Positions 46,019 through 55,841 of a stretch of 64,000 bases of DNA are shown here, piece by piece (positions within the stretch are counted from its first letter, which is position 1; each line of letters begins with the position of its first letter). The stretch spans positions 1-64,000 of the forward strand of contig WRET01000003.1 of the NCBI GenBank assembly GCA_009779195.1. Reading direction: 5' to 3'. Under the pieces are notes generated by a model that was given only the letters and a program-made list of their open reading frames with translations, searched no databases and was not told where the DNA came from. A program made the translations under genes and the position numbers. The DNA is from Micrococcales bacterium. GTDB lineage: Bacteria > Actinomycetota > Actinomycetes > Actinomycetales > Cellulomonadaceae.

Positions 46019-46948
46019 GTGGCGATGATCCAGGTGAGCAAAGACCGGGACCGAGAGGTCCTGAGGAGTGACTACGCGACCCATCTCGGGGTGGAACGTG
46101 GGCTTTCACCGCATACGGTGCGTGCGTACCTGGGCGACCTTGACCATATGCTCGACCACGCCGTGGGTATCGGGCTGACCCGCCTCGACCAGGTCGACGT
46201 GGCGGTCCTGCGCTCGTGGCTGGGTGCGATGGCCAAGGAGAACCGGTCCCGTGCGACCCTCGCCCGCCGCACCGCTGCGGCCCGCACCTTCTTCGCATGG
46301 GCCGTGCACACCCACCGTGTGGACTCCGACCCGACGATCCGCCTGGCAAGCCCGCGCGTGACCCGGCCGCTGCCCACCGTGCTGCCCCAGGACGCGGCCA
46401 AGAGGCTGCTGGACACCGCCAGGGTCAACGCCGAGGACGAAGAACCGATGCGGCTGCGTGACTGGGCCGTCGCCGAGACCCTGTACGCCACCGGTGTGCG
46501 CGTGGGCGAGCTGTGCGCCGCAGACGTGGCCGACGTGGACCTGTCCGAGCTGACGCTGCGGGTCCAGGGCAAGGGTGAAAAGTCTCGCGTCGTGCCGATC
46601 GGCCGTCCCGCCGCTGACGCGCTGACCGCGTGGATCGAGAAGGGCCGCCCCCGCCTGGCCTCGTCGCGCACCGGCGACGAGCTGTTCCTCGGCGCCCGCG
46701 GCGGACGTCTCGACCAGCGCCAGGCCCGCACCGCCGTGCACCGGCTGGCCACTGACGCTGGGGTGCCCGACATCGCGCCCCACGCCCTGCGGCACTCGGC
46801 CGCGACACACCTGCTGGAGGGTGGCTCTGACTTGCGCAGCGTCCAAGAGCTGTTGGGCCACGCGAGCCTGAACACCACCCAGCGCTACACCCACGTCTCG
46901 GCCGAACGTCTGCGCTCGGCCTTCGACCTGGCACACCCGCGCGCATGA
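46019..46948 (+). CDS. xerC: Site-specific tyrosine recombinase XerC
   Basis: A 309-residue tyrosine recombinase for chromosome dimer resolution. N-terminal SAM-like domain: HLGVERGLSPHTVRAYLGDLDHML. Catalytic residues: Arg in YATGVRVGELC, Lys in KGEKSR, His-x-x-Arg in HALRHSAATHLLEGG, His in ELLGHASL and Tyr in TTQRYTHV. GTG 46019 or ATG 46025 could be the start; neither has a strong ribosome site. Upstream, TAGTAT (45921-45926) is a possible -10. Confidence 0.94.
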   Translation: MAMIQVSKDRDREVLRSDYATHLGVERGLSPHTVRAYLGDLDHMLDHAVGIGLTRLDQVDVAVLRSWLGAMAKENRSRATLARRTAAARTFFAWAVHTHRVDSDPTIRLASPRVTRPLPTVLPQDAAKRLLDTARVNAEDEEPMRLRDWAVAETLYATGVRVGELCAADVADVDLSELTLRVQGKGEKSRVVPIGRPAADALTAWIEKGRPRLASSRTGDELFLGARGGRLDQRQARTAVHRLATDAGVPDIAPHALRHSAATHLLEGGSDLRSVQELLGHASLNTTQRYTHVSAERLRSAFDLAHPRA

Positions 46949-47910
46949 AAGAGGAGCAAGGACACCCAGGCCACGCTAGCTCGGCCGGCAGCGCCGTCAT
47001 GGAACGCGGTGCAGCGAACGAACACACAGTGATGGAACGGAGCGACGTCATGGAGACAGTCGAACGAATCGGGGCGACGCTGGTCCGGCGCTACCCCGCC
47101 CGCCGGGCCACGGTGGGGCGCGTCCCCACCCAGCGCCTGGCACCAGATATCGACACCGTCGAGAGCCTGTGGGCCGCGTACAAGTTCGAGGGGTCGTCGT
47201 GGGCCCGCGAACAGCTGATCGTGCACTACCTGCCGCTGGTGACCGCGGTGGCCAACCGGATCGCCTCACGCCTGCCCAGCTCAGTGGACAGCGCTGACCT
47301 GGTCTCTTACGGCACGTTCGGTTTGATCGACGCGATCGAGAAGTACGAGACCGACCGCGAGGTGCGGTTCGAGTCGTACGCGTCGTCGCGTATCCGCGGG
47401 GCGATCCTCGACGAGCTGCGTGCCCTGGACTGGGTACCGCGGTCGGTACGTTCCAAGTCCCGGGCCATCGAAAGGGCGTACTCCGAGCTGGAGGCCGAGC
47501 TGTCCCGCCGCCCCACCCAGGCCGAGGTCGCCGACCACATGGGTCTGACCAGTGCTGAGCTCTCCGGCGCTCTGGCCCAGGTGGCCACCGGTTCTGTGGC
47601 AGCCCTCGACGAGGTCATGACGACCGACAGCTCGGTGGGCGGCCAGCCGCTGAGCGAACGTCTCGCCGACGACGACGCCCTCGACCCCCTCGGCGAGGTC
47701 GAGTCCCAAGAGACCTCCCACCTGCTGGCCCGCGCCATCGAAAAGCTCACCGAACGCGAACGTCTCGTCGTGGTCCTCTACTACTTCGAACGCCGCACCC
47801 TCGCCCAGATCGGCCGCGTCCTCGGCGTCACCGAGTCCCGGGTCTCCCAGATCCACAACGCCGCCGTAGGCCGCCTCCGCGCCTACATGTACGAGGCCGA
47901 AGCCGCCTGA
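46945..47910 (+). CDS. whiG: RNA polymerase sigma factor, WhiG/FliA type
   Basis: A 321-residue sigma-28-family factor. Region 2: EQLIVHYLPLVTAVANRIASRLPSSVD...LVSYGTFGLIDAIEKY; YASSRIRGAILDELRALDWVPRSVR; region 3: RPTQAEVADHMGLTSAEL; region 4: LTERERLVVVLYYFERRTLAQIGRVLGVTESRVSQIHNAAVGRLR. In streptomycetes WhiG starts sporulation; in motile actinobacteria FliA drives flagellar genes. Neither set is in the window, so its role here is open. ATG overlaps the xerC stop; a start at ~47050 (METVER) would remove a poorly conserved N-terminus. Confidence 0.9.
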   Translation: MKEEQGHPGHASSAGSAVMERGAANEHTVMERSDVMETVERIGATLVRRYPARRATVGRVPTQRLAPDIDTVESLWAAYKFEGSSWAREQLIVHYLPLVTAVANRIASRLPSSVDSADLVSYGTFGLIDAIEKYETDREVRFESYASSRIRGAILDELRALDWVPRSVRSKSRAIERAYSELEAELSRRPTQAEVADHMGLTSAELSGALAQVATGSVAALDEVMTTDSSVGGQPLSERLADDDALDPLGEVESQETSHLLARAIEKLTERERLVVVLYYFERRTLAQIGRVLGVTESRVSQIHNAAVGRLRAYMYEAEAA

Positions 47911-47922
47911 CACCGTGCCCCA

Positions 47923-48444
47923 TCAGGGCTCAGGCAGCAGCACGATCGGTCCGCCCAGCAACAACAGCGGGTCGATGTACTGCGTACCGCGCCGCACACC
48001 CCAGTGCAAGCACGTGGTCGGCGCGCAGTGCGACGCCGCCGACTCCACGACCACCCCCACCGGCTCGCCGGGCACCACCTCGTCACCCACAGCGACGGAA
48101 CCGACCACAGGCTCCACCGACGACTTCAACCCGTCCCAGCACTCCACAGTCAGCAATGGCCGGTCCACCACCACCCCCACGAACGTCACCGTCCCGGCGC
48201 ACGGCGCCAGCACAACCGTCCCCGCCCCACCGACCAGGTCAACCCCCCGGTGCCCCGCCAACCACACCTGCGCAGGCGGGTCGAACGCCCGCACGAGCCT
48301 GAGCTCGGCCACCGGCGCCACCCACCCACCAGGACCAGGCGGATCATCCACAGGCGCCCCAACACCCCCCAGCACGACAGGCACAACAAGCACCGGCACA
48401 AGAGCAGACAGAACAACAGGCACAAGAGCCGAAAGAGTCCTCAC
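47923..48444 (-). CDS. M23 family (LytM) metallopeptidase, secreted
   Basis: About 173 residues. A signal peptide/TM helix (TLSALVPVVLSALVPVLVVPVVL) precedes a LytM domain: AGHRGVDLVG (His/Asp zinc ligands), GTVTFVGVVVDRPLLTV, VAVGDEVVPGEPVG and the catalytic CLHWGVRRG. M23 enzymes hydrolyse peptidoglycan cross-links. The GTG 48444 start gives a normal signal peptide. It is convergent with the sigma gene and transcribed away from rpsB, with the long palindrome between them. Confidence 0.85.
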   Translation of the reverse strand: MRTLSALVPVVLSALVPVLVVPVVLGGVGAPVDDPPGPGGWVAPVAELRLVRAFDPPAQVWLAGHRGVDLVGGAGTVVLAPCAGTVTFVGVVVDRPLLTVECWDGLKSSVEPVVGSVAVGDEVVPGEPVGVVVESAASHCAPTTCLHWGVRRGTQYIDPLLLLGGPIVLLPEP

Positions 48445-48537
48445 ACCCCCACCCTGCCCCGAGACCCCCCACCCCAAACATCCCACCACTCCAACCCCAT
48501 CACCCCCCTGGACTGTGGACGGTTCGCCTCCACCCCA

Positions 48538-48649
48538 CCCCTACTAAACATCCCATCACTGAAAGCTGACCTTTCCGGTGAGAGCTGACCTTGCGACGTC
48601 AGCTCTCACCGCCTGGCTCAGCTCTCAGTAATGGGATGTTTAGTAGGGG
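48538..48649. repeat. 112-bp nested palindrome between the M23 and rpsB genes
   Basis: Outer arms 48538-48569 and 48618-48649 pair at 30 of 32 positions (core CTAAACATCCCATCA). Inner arms GGTGAGAGCTGAC (48577-48589) and its perfect complement (48598-48610) share the same centre, 48593.5. The block can fold into one long hairpin. It lies upstream of both divergent genes, so it is not a terminator for them. It resembles a small non-autonomous element or a regulatory structure; no transposase is present. Confidence 0.75.
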
Positions 48650-48918
48650 GCGGGCGTTGGGGTGGTGGGGGAGAGGGGGTGGGGTTCGTGGGGTAGACTC
48701 GCGGGCGCGACTGGGGAGATCCGGTCGACTTCGCGCGTCTTGGCCGACTACCTCGGTGGTCGGGTCGCTGTCGCTGTGGTCTGGGGCTTGCCCTGGCGCG
48801 GTGGCGTCGGACGCCAGGGGTGGCGGTCACCTGACCGGCACCGACAACCCGGATGCGGGCCGATGTGCCCGCTGAGCAGTGCGCACCGCTGTGGCCGTGC
48901 GCACCGGAAGGACGAGCC
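48650..48918 (+). promoter_or_regulatory. rpsB promoter and structured leader
   Basis: A -10-like TAGACT is at 48694-48699, giving a leader of about 210 bases. Inside it CCCTGGCG (48791-48798) can pair with CGCCAGGG (48812-48819), in competition with a hairpin TGGCGT-CGG-ACGCCA (48802-48816). Such exclusive pairings suggest a regulated leader, perhaps autoregulation by S2, as known in other bacteria. GGAAGGA before the ATG is the ribosome site. Confidence 0.4.
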
Positions 48919-49926
48919 ATGGCCGTGGTGACCATGCGCCAGCTGCTGACCAGTGGGGTCCACTTCGGACACCAGACCCGGCGCTGGAACCCCAAGATGC
49001 GGCGCTTCATCCTCACTGAGCGCAACGGTATCTACATCGTCGACCTTGCCAAGTCGCTGTCGTTCATCGACGAGGCGTACGACTTCGTGGCCCAGACGGT
49101 GGCCCACGGCGGGACGATCTTGTTCGTCGGTACGAAGAAGCAGGCCCAAGAAGCGGTGGCCGAGCAGGCCACCCGGGTCGGTATGCCGTACGTCAACCAG
49201 CGGTGGCTGGGTGGGATGCTCACGAACTTCCAGACCGTCCACAAGAGGCTCCAGCGCCTCAAGGAGCTCGAGCAGATCGACTTCGACGACGTGGCCGGCT
49301 CTGGTCTGACGAAGAAAGAGCTGTTGGTCCTGCGCCGCGAGAAGGACAAGCTGGCCAAGACCCTCGGTGGCATCCGCGACATGAACAAGGTGCCGTCGGC
49401 GGTGTGGGTGATCGACACCAACAAAGAGCACCTGGCCGTCGACGAGGCCCGCAAGCTTGGCCTGCCGGTCATCGCGATCCTCGACACCAACTGCGACCCC
49501 GACCAGGTGGATTACCCCATCCCGGGCAACGACGACGCGATCCGCGCCGTCGGCCTGCTCACCCGGGTGATCGCCGACGCCGTGGCTGACGGCCTGCTGC
49601 GCCGCCACGCCTCGCGTACCGGCGAACCCGACGGTGAGCAGACCCCCGCTGAGGCCGAGCCGCTGGCCGAGTGGGAACGTGAGCTCCTGGCTGGTGACGT
49701 CAGTGCCACCCCAGCCGAAGCCCCGGCTGACGCGCCCGCCGAAGCCCCCGCTGCCGAAGCCCCGGCCGCTGAAGCTCTGGCGGAAACCCCGGCCGCTGAG
49801 ACTCCGGCCGCTGAAGCTCCCGCCGAGGCCCCGGCCGAGCCGGTCGCCCCTGCGCAGGCTCCTGCCGAGGTTCCTGCTGAAGCCCCCGCTGCCGACGCCG
49901 CTGCCGAGACGGCTGCCGCCTCCTGA
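48919..49926 (+). CDS. rpsB: 30S ribosomal protein uS2 with Ala/Pro/Glu-rich tail
   Basis: A 335-residue uS2. Core: [77 protein letters not shown] and [11 protein letters not shown]. The final ~85 residues are a low-complexity [14 protein letters not shown] extension, frequent but unusually long here. It starts the rpsB-tsf-pyrH-frr operon. Confidence 0.97.
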   Translation: MAVVTMRQLLTSGVHFGHQTRRWNPKMRRFILTERNGIYIVDLAKSLSFIDEAYDFVAQTVAHGGTILFVGTKKQAQEAVAEQATRVGMPYVNQRWLGGMLTNFQTVHKRLQRLKELEQIDFDDVAGSGLTKKELLVLRREKDKLAKTLGGIRDMNKVPSAVWVIDTNKEHLAVDEARKLGLPVIAILDTNCDPDQVDYPIPGNDDAIRAVGLLTRVIADAVADGLLRRHASRTGEPDGEQTPAEAEPLAEWERELLAGDVSATPAEAPADAPAEAPAAEAPAAEALAETPAAETPAAEAPAEAPAEPVAPAQAPAEVPAEAPAADAAAETAAAS

Positions 49927-49964
49927 ACCCCCTGCACACCCCGACGAACGACGAAGGACTACTG

Positions 49965-50804
49965 ATGGCGAACTATTCGATGGAAGACATCAAGGTGCTG
50001 CGCGAGAAGACCGGCGCCGGGATCGTCAACGTCAAACGTGCACTCGAAGAGGCTGACGGCGACCGTGCCAAGGCGATCGAGCTGCTGCGGATCAAGGGCC
50101 TGGAAGGTGTGGCCAACCGCGAAGGACGTTCGGCGTCCGACGGTCTGGTCGTCGCTCACGCCGGCCCCGCCGATGGTGGCCAGGCTGGCGTGCTCGTCGA
50201 GCTCAACTGCGAGACCGACTTCGTGGCGAAGAACGCCGCGTTCATCGCCCTGGCCGACACGGTGCTGGCCGCTGCGGTAGCCTCCGGCGCCGCCGACGCC
50301 GAAGCGCTGGCCGCAGTCAAGACCGACGAGGGCACAGTGTCCGACGCGGTCGACACCGCCGCGGCGACCCTGCGCGAAAAGCTCGTCCTGCGCCGTGTGG
50401 CCCGGGTGGCTGGCGACCACGTCGAGGTCTACCTGCACAAGACCGCCCCCGGGCTGCCGCCCAAGGTCGGCGTCATCGTGGCCACCGACGCCAAGGGTGC
50501 GTCCGTGGCGCACGACGTCGCCATGCATATCGCGGCCAAGACCCCGCTGTGGGTCACCCGCGAAGAGGTTCCCGAGGACGTCGTGGCCACCGAGCTGCGC
50601 GTCGCTGAGGAGAAGGCCCGCGCTGAGGGCAAGCCCGACAAGATCTTGCCGAAGATCGTCGAGGGCCGTCTCAACGCGTTCTACAAGGAGAACGTGCTGG
50701 TCGACCAGGAGTTCGCCAAGGACCCGAGCAAGTCGGTCGCCAAGCTCCTCGCGGAATCTGGCGGCACGGTCGTGGCCATGGCGTCCTACCGCGTCGGGGT
50801 CTGA
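49965..50804 (+). CDS. tsf: Translation elongation factor Ts
   Basis: A 279-residue guanine-exchange factor of EF-Tu. UBA-like N-terminus (VLREKTGAGIVNVKRALEEADGD), the TDFVAKN loop that contacts EF-Tu, and two core subdomains ending in VAKLLAESGGTVVAMASYRVGV. AAGGA precedes the ATG. Usual position after rpsB. Confidence 0.97.
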   Translation: MANYSMEDIKVLREKTGAGIVNVKRALEEADGDRAKAIELLRIKGLEGVANREGRSASDGLVVAHAGPADGGQAGVLVELNCETDFVAKNAAFIALADTVLAAAVASGAADAEALAAVKTDEGTVSDAVDTAAATLREKLVLRRVARVAGDHVEVYLHKTAPGLPPKVGVIVATDAKGASVAHDVAMHIAAKTPLWVTREEVPEDVVATELRVAEEKARAEGKPDKILPKIVEGRLNAFYKENVLVDQEFAKDPSKSVAKLLAESGGTVVAMASYRVGV

Positions 50805-50807
50805 GCC

Positions 50808-51530
50808 GTGACGGCCGGGTCGGCACCACGCCGTGTGCTCCTCAAGCTCTCGGGTGAGACGTTCGGGGGTGGTGGTGTCGGCCTTGCCGTGGATGTCGTG
50901 CGGCGTATCGCTGACGAGGTCGCCGCTGCTGTGCGCAGCGGGGTCCAGGTGGCCATCGTCGTCGGTGGTGGGAACTTCTTCCGCGGTGCCGAGCTGTCGT
51001 CCGAGGGCATGGACCGTGCCCGCGCCGACTACATGGGCATGCTCGGGACGGTGATGAACTGCCTGGCCCTGCAAGACTTCCTGGAGCAGGCAGGTGTCAC
51101 CACCCGGGTGCAGACCGCGATCACCATGGGCCAGGTCGCCGAGCCGTACATTCCTCTGCGCGCTATCCAGCACCTGCAAAAAGGCCGTGTGGTGATCTTC
51201 GGCGCAGGTGCCGGGATGCCGTATTTCTCCACCGACACCGTCAGCGTGCAGCGTGCCCTGGAGGTGCACTGCCAGGTGGTGCTCATGGGCAAGAACGGCG
51301 TGGACGGTGTGTACACCGCCGACCCGCGCACCGACCCCGATGCCCAGTTCCTCGAGCACCTGACCTACACGCGGGCGCTGGTCGAGGGCCTGGCCGTCAT
51401 GGACGCCACGGCACTGTCGATGTGCCGCGACAACGACGTCCCGATGCGGGTTTTCGGGCTCGAAGAGTCCGGTAACGTCACCAGGGCTCTCGAAGGTGAG
51501 AAGATCGGGACGTTGGTGACGTCATCATGA
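50808..51530 (+). CDS. pyrH: Uridylate kinase (UMP kinase)
   Basis: A 240-residue amino-acid-kinase-fold enzyme, UMP to UDP. Landmarks: [49 protein letters not shown]-type loop ([16 protein letters not shown]) and [17 protein letters not shown] starts three bases after the tsf stop. Confidence 0.96.
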   Translation: MTAGSAPRRVLLKLSGETFGGGGVGLAVDVVRRIADEVAAAVRSGVQVAIVVGGGNFFRGAELSSEGMDRARADYMGMLGTVMNCLALQDFLEQAGVTTRVQTAITMGQVAEPYIPLRAIQHLQKGRVVIFGAGAGMPYFSTDTVSVQRALEVHCQVVLMGKNGVDGVYTADPRTDPDAQFLEHLTYTRALVEGLAVMDATALSMCRDNDVPMRVFGLEESGNVTRALEGEKIGTLVTSS

Positions 51531-51579
51531 GCGGTATGCCCGCAATACTGGGACATCCATCAGTGACGAAGGAGCAACC

Positions 51580-52137
51580 GTGATCGACGAGATCCTCTTC
51601 GAAGCCGAAGAGAAGATGGACAAGACGGTCGAGCACGCCAAGGAGGAGTTCGCCGCGATCCGCACAGGCCGGGCGAACGCGGCGATGTTCGCCAAGATCG
51701 CAGCCGACTACTACGGCGCACCGACCCCTCTGCAACAGCTGGCGTCGTTCAACGTGGTCGAGGCGCGCACGGTGCTCATCACGCCGTACGACAAGTCCGC
51801 CGGCTCGGCGATCGAGAAGGCGATCCGCAACTCCGACCTGGGGGTGAACCCGACCTCCGACGGCGAGGTGATCCGTGTGTCGCTGCCTATGCTCACCGAG
51901 GAGCGGCGCAAGGAGTACGTCAAGCTCGCCAAGCACAAGGCCGAGGACGCCAGGATCGCGGTGCGCGCCGTGCGTCGGCACACCAAGGATTCCCTGGACA
52001 AGCTGGTCCGTGACGGCAAGTGCGGCGAGGACGAGGTCACGCGCGCCGAGAAAGAGCTCGACGCGCTGACCAAGAAGCACGTCGAGCTCGTCGACCACCT
52101 GCTGTCCGGCAAGGAATCTGAGCTGCTCGAGGTCTAG
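51580..52137 (+). CDS. frr: Ribosome recycling factor
   Basis: A 185-residue RRF. Helical domain I and beta-domain [98 protein letters not shown] 51580 behind AAGGAG. cdsA follows after four bases. Confidence 0.96.
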   Translation: MIDEILFEAEEKMDKTVEHAKEEFAAIRTGRANAAMFAKIAADYYGAPTPLQQLASFNVVEARTVLITPYDKSAGSAIEKAIRNSDLGVNPTSDGEVIRVSLPMLTEERRKEYVKLAKHKAEDARIAVRAVRRHTKDSLDKLVRDGKCGEDEVTRAEKELDALTKKHVELVDHLLSGKESELLEV

Positions 52138-52141
52138 GGGT

Positions 52142-52987
52142 ATGTCGACGACCACCACGACCCAGACCGGCCGTGACCTCCCGGTCGCGATCACCGTCGG
52201 CGTCGGTCTGCTCGTGCTGATCGGGGCGTCGCTGTACATCGTCAAGGAAGTTTTCGCCCTCGTCGCCATCATCGGGGTGTGCGCGGCGATGTGGGAGCTG
52301 GCTCTGGCGCTGCGCCGCAAAGACATCCACATCCCGGTGGTGCCGTTGCTCGTCGGGTCGGTCGGCATGATCGTCTCGTCGTACATCGCTGGGGCTGAGG
52401 CGCTGTTCGTGGCGTTCTTGCTCACCGTCGGCGGGGCGGTGGTGTGGCGGGTGCTCGACGGCAGCGGTGAACCTGCCCTGCGTGACGCCACCGCGTCGGT
52501 GTTCGCCGCAGCCTGGCTGCCGTTCCTCGCTGGGTTCGCCATGCTCATGCTCCAGCCGTTGGACGGGGCGGACCGGGTCATGTTGTTCATCCTGGTCACC
52601 GTCGCCTCCGACACCGGCGGCTATGCCGTGGGGAGCCTGCTGGGCTCGCACCCGCTGGCCCCGAAGGTCAGCCCGGGCAAGACCTGGGAAGGGCTGGCCG
52701 GGTCGTTGGTCTTGGCATGTGTCATCGGTGTCGTGGGCACCAGCCCAGGTATCCCTGGCCTGATGAGCACCGAGCCGCAGGTCGGGGTGTTCCTCGGTGT
52801 CGCTGTGGTGATCACCGCGACGCTCGGTGACCTGGCCGAGTCCATGCTCAAACGTGACCTGGGTCTCAAAGACATGGGCCGGTTGGTGCCAGGGCACGGC
52901 GGGCTGCTGGACCGGCTGGACTCGTTGCTGCTCGCCGCCCCGGCGGCCTACCTGGTGCTCCACCAGCTTGTTCCGCCCGTGCTATGA
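52142..52987 (+). CDS. cdsA: Phosphatidate cytidylyltransferase
   Basis: A 281-residue polytopic membrane enzyme making CDP-diacylglycerol from phosphatidate and CTP. About seven or eight hydrophobic helices; the C-terminal signature is complete: [37 protein letters not shown], with PGKTWEG upstream. The stop overlaps the rlmN start (ATGA). Confidence 0.95.
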   Translation: MSTTTTTQTGRDLPVAITVGVGLLVLIGASLYIVKEVFALVAIIGVCAAMWELALALRRKDIHIPVVPLLVGSVGMIVSSYIAGAEALFVAFLLTVGGAVVWRVLDGSGEPALRDATASVFAAAWLPFLAGFAMLMLQPLDGADRVMLFILVTVASDTGGYAVGSLLGSHPLAPKVSPGKTWEGLAGSLVLACVIGVVGTSPGIPGLMSTEPQVGVFLGVAVVITATLGDLAESMLKRDLGLKDMGRLVPGHGGLLDRLDSLLLAAPAAYLVLHQLVPPVL

Positions 52988-54084
52988 GCGGACCTGGAGT
53001 TCGCGAGGGCCTGCTACCAGGTGTGCCGTTGCACTTGGCAGACCTGACACCGCAGGGCCTGGTCGAGGTTGTCGCCGGGCTCGGCCAGCCAGCGTTCCGC
53101 GCCCGCCAGCTGGCCCGGCACTACTACGTCCACCTGACCTGCCAGCCGACGGACATGACCGATATCCCGCTGCCGGTGCGCCAGGTGCTCGCCGACGAGC
53201 TGGCGCCCACGCTGCTGACCGAGGTGCGCCAGAGCACCACCGACCGCGGCCGCACGCTCAAGACGTTGTGGAGCCTGGCTGACGGCGCCCGGATCGAGTC
53301 GGTGGTCATGCGCTGGCCGCGCCGTGCCACCGTGTGCGTGTCCACCCAGGTCGGCTGTGGTCTGGGCTGCACGTTGTGTGCCACGGGCGCTCTGGGGCTG
53401 ACACGCAACCTGTCGACCGCCGAGATCGTCGAGCAGGTGCGTGCGGCAGCCCACGCGTTGGACGCCGGGGCGCTGGCCGGTGGTCCAGGGCGGCTGTCGC
53501 ACGTGGTGTTCATGGGGATGGGTGAACCGCTGGCGAACTACGCCCGGACGCTCGCGGCGGTGCGCGCCATCGTCTCGCCCGACGGGTTCGACATGGCCGC
53601 ACGGCAGGTCACAGTGTCGACTGTCGGCCTGGTGCCCCAGATCGACCGGCTCGCCGACGAGGGCGTACCGGTGACCCTCGCCTTGTCGCTGCACGCCCCC
53701 GACGACGAGCTGCGAACCGAGCTGGTGCCGGTCAACACCCGCTGGGACGTGGGGCAGGTGCTCGACGCTGGTCTGCGGTACTTCGAGGCGACCGGCCGAC
53801 GGGTGTCGGTGGAGTACGCGCTCATCGGCGGCGTCAACGACCAGCCAGCCCGTGCGGACCTGCTCGGCACACAGCTGACGCGGCGCGGGCGTGGCTGGGC
53901 GCACGTCAACCTCATCCCCGTCAACCCTGTGCGCGGATCAGCGTGGACCGCCCCCGACGCCAGCGCACAGGCACAGTTCGTGGCACGCTTACGTTCACGT
54001 GGTGTGCCCGCGACGGTGCGCGACACCCGTGGCAGCGACATCGACGGTGCGTGCGGCCAGCTGGCCGGATCGGAGGACGAGTGA
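52984..54084 (+). CDS. rlmN: Dual-specificity RNA methyltransferase RlmN
   Basis: A 366-residue radical-SAM enzyme that makes m2A2503 in 23S rRNA and m2A37 in tRNAs. The 4Fe-4S cluster is held by Cys125, Cys129 and Cys132 ([12 protein letters not shown]); [11 protein letters not shown] is the GE motif, and [32 protein letters not shown] and NLIPVNPV match the family. A late conserved Cys (DGACGQL) serves as methyl carrier partner. ATG overlaps cdsA; the stop overlaps the next gene as GTGA. Confidence 0.95.
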   Translation: MSGPGVREGLLPGVPLHLADLTPQGLVEVVAGLGQPAFRARQLARHYYVHLTCQPTDMTDIPLPVRQVLADELAPTLLTEVRQSTTDRGRTLKTLWSLADGARIESVVMRWPRRATVCVSTQVGCGLGCTLCATGALGLTRNLSTAEIVEQVRAAAHALDAGALAGGPGRLSHVVFMGMGEPLANYARTLAAVRAIVSPDGFDMAARQVTVSTVGLVPQIDRLADEGVPVTLALSLHAPDDELRTELVPVNTRWDVGQVLDAGLRYFEATGRRVSVEYALIGGVNDQPARADLLGTQLTRRGRGWAHVNLIPVNPVRGSAWTAPDASAQAQFVARLRSRGVPATVRDTRGSDIDGACGQLAGSEDE

Positions 54085-54635
54085 GCGGCACGATGTTCGC
54101 GACCGTACGCGGGTTCAAGCGCGGGTACGACCGTGACGAGGTCGACGAGTACTTCGCCCACGCTCGCCAGCAGTACGAGCACGCCCCGGCTGACGCGCTG
54201 AACAGCACCGACGTGCGGCGTGTGGGGTTCGACCTGGTCCGCGGCGGGTACGTCACCGGTGCGGTCGACGCTGCCCTCGACCGTCTGGAGCAGGCGTTCT
54301 TGGCCCGCACCCGCGCCGAGTTCGTCAACCGGTACGGCCAGAAGGCATGGATGGACCAGCTCGGCGAACAGGCTGGCACGTTGTACGGGCGGTTGCGCCG
54401 GCCCGACGGTGACCGCTTCTCACCGCCCCGCTACCGTGGCCAAGGTTACGAGCCAGCCGACGTGGACGCTTTGTGCCACCGTCTCATCGCCTACTTCGAC
54501 AACGGCGCCAAGCTCAGCGCGGGGGAGGTGCGGTCGGCGACGTTCCGTGCGCGGCGCGGCCAGAACGCCTACGACGAAGACTCGGTGGACGCATTCTTGG
54601 CGAGGGCAGTCGACGTGCTCCTCGGCGTGGAATGA
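54081..54635 (+). CDS. DivIVA-domain-containing protein
   Basis: A 184-residue protein with two copies of the short DivIVA-like motif: [21 protein letters not shown] at the N-terminus and a second [27 protein letters not shown] at the C-terminus, separated by helices with [14 protein letters not shown]. DivIVA domains bind curved membranes, but this protein lacks the long coiled coil of Wag31. Conserved next to rlmN/dxr in actinobacteria; exact role unknown. GTG with GGAGG upstream. Confidence 0.82.
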   Translation: MSGTMFATVRGFKRGYDRDEVDEYFAHARQQYEHAPADALNSTDVRRVGFDLVRGGYVTGAVDAALDRLEQAFLARTRAEFVNRYGQKAWMDQLGEQAGTLYGRLRRPDGDRFSPPRYRGQGYEPADVDALCHRLIAYFDNGAKLSAGEVRSATFRARRGQNAYDEDSVDAFLARAVDVLLGVE

Positions 54636-54642
54636 TGGCTAG

Positions 54643-55833
54643 GTGAGCCGCCGCAGCGTCGTCCTCCTTGGTTCGACCGGGTCCGTGGGGACCCAGGCCG
54701 TCGAGGTGGTGCTGGCCAACCCTGGACGTTTTGTCGTCACTGGTCTTGCGGCAGGTGGAAGCGACCCCCTGCGCCTGGCCATGCAGGCCGCCGCGCTGGG
54801 CGTGGGCTCCCTGGCCGTGGCCGACCCGACAGCTGTGGACGCGGTCCGTGACGCCCTCGAGCTGGTCAGCTCGCGCCACCACGGCTGGTCAGCCAAGTCC
54901 GTGGAGGTTCTCGCCGGTGCTGACGCCGCTTCCGAGCTTGCTGGTCGTCCTGCCGATGTGGTGCTCAACGCCGTCACTGGTGCCCGCGGCCTGGCCCCGA
55001 CGCTGGCGGCGCTGGCCGCTGGTACGGTCCTGGCGCTGGCGAACAAGGAGTCGTTGGTCGTCGGTGGTCCACTGGTCCAGAGGGCCAGGGCCCGGCCCGG
55101 GCAGATCGTCCCGGTGGACTCCGAGCACTCGGCTATCGCCCAGTGCATGCGCGCAGGCACCCACTCGGAGGTGCGCCGGCTGGTCCTGACAGCCTCCGGC
55201 GGCCCGTTCCGCGGGTGGTCGACCCGTCAGCTGGCCGCCGTCACCCCCGCCCAAGCGTTGGACCACCCCACGTGGTCCATGGGTCCGGTTGTGTCGGTCA
55301 ACGCTGCGACCATGGTGAACAAAGCGCTCGAGCTCATCGAGGCCCACCTGCTGTTCGACGTGCCGATCGAGAACATCGTGGTCGTCGTGCACCCCCAGTC
55401 CATCGTGCACTCGATGGTCGAGTTCGTCGACGGGGCGACGATCGCGCAGGCGTCCCCGCCGGACATGCACCTGCCGATCGCCCTGGCGCTGGGCTGGCCA
55501 GACCGCGTCGACGACTCTGTGCCGCCGTGTGTGTGGTCTGAACCGACCTCGTGGACTTTCGAACCCCTCGACGAGGAGGTCTTCAGCGCCGTGCGCCTGG
55601 GCCGTGCCGCCGCCGCTGCTTCGGCCACCCACCCTGCTGTGCTCAACGCGTCGAACGAGGTCTGCGTGGACGCGTTCCTCGCAGGGAAGATCGCTTTCTT
55701 GGACATCGTCGCGACGGTCGAACGGGTCCTGGCTGAGCACAACGGCACCTCAGCGCGCTGGGTCACCCTCGACGACGTGCTCGGCGCCGACGCTTGGGCG
55801 CGGGCCCGGACTGCTGAGATCTTCGACCTGTGA
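54643..55833 (+). CDS. dxr: 1-deoxy-D-xylulose-5-phosphate reductoisomerase
   Basis: A 396-residue MEP-pathway enzyme converting DXP to MEP with NADPH. N-terminal GSTGSVGTQAVEVV, ALANKESLVVGGPLV, the metal/catalytic loop PVDSEHSAIAQCM, TASGGPFRG, HPTWSMGPVVSVNAATMVNKALELIEAHLLF, VVHPQSIVHSMVEFVDG and the C-terminal ASNEVCVDAFLAGKI. The usual rseP-ispG neighbours do not follow; instead a convergent Hsp70-like gene ends eight bases away. Confidence 0.96.
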   Translation: MSRRSVVLLGSTGSVGTQAVEVVLANPGRFVVTGLAAGGSDPLRLAMQAAALGVGSLAVADPTAVDAVRDALELVSSRHHGWSAKSVEVLAGADAASELAGRPADVVLNAVTGARGLAPTLAALAAGTVLALANKESLVVGGPLVQRARARPGQIVPVDSEHSAIAQCMRAGTHSEVRRLVLTASGGPFRGWSTRQLAAVTPAQALDHPTWSMGPVVSVNAATMVNKALELIEAHLLFDVPIENIVVVVHPQSIVHSMVEFVDGATIAQASPPDMHLPIALALGWPDRVDDSVPPCVWSEPTSWTFEPLDEEVFSAVRLGRAAAAASATHPAVLNASNEVCVDAFLAGKIAFLDIVATVERVLAEHNGTSARWVTLDDVLGADAWARARTAEIFDL

Positions 55834-55841
55834 GCCGGTCG

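Noticed and set aside
48538..48649. Bidirectional terminator
   Set aside because: The flanking genes are divergent, so no transcript from either would need to end here.
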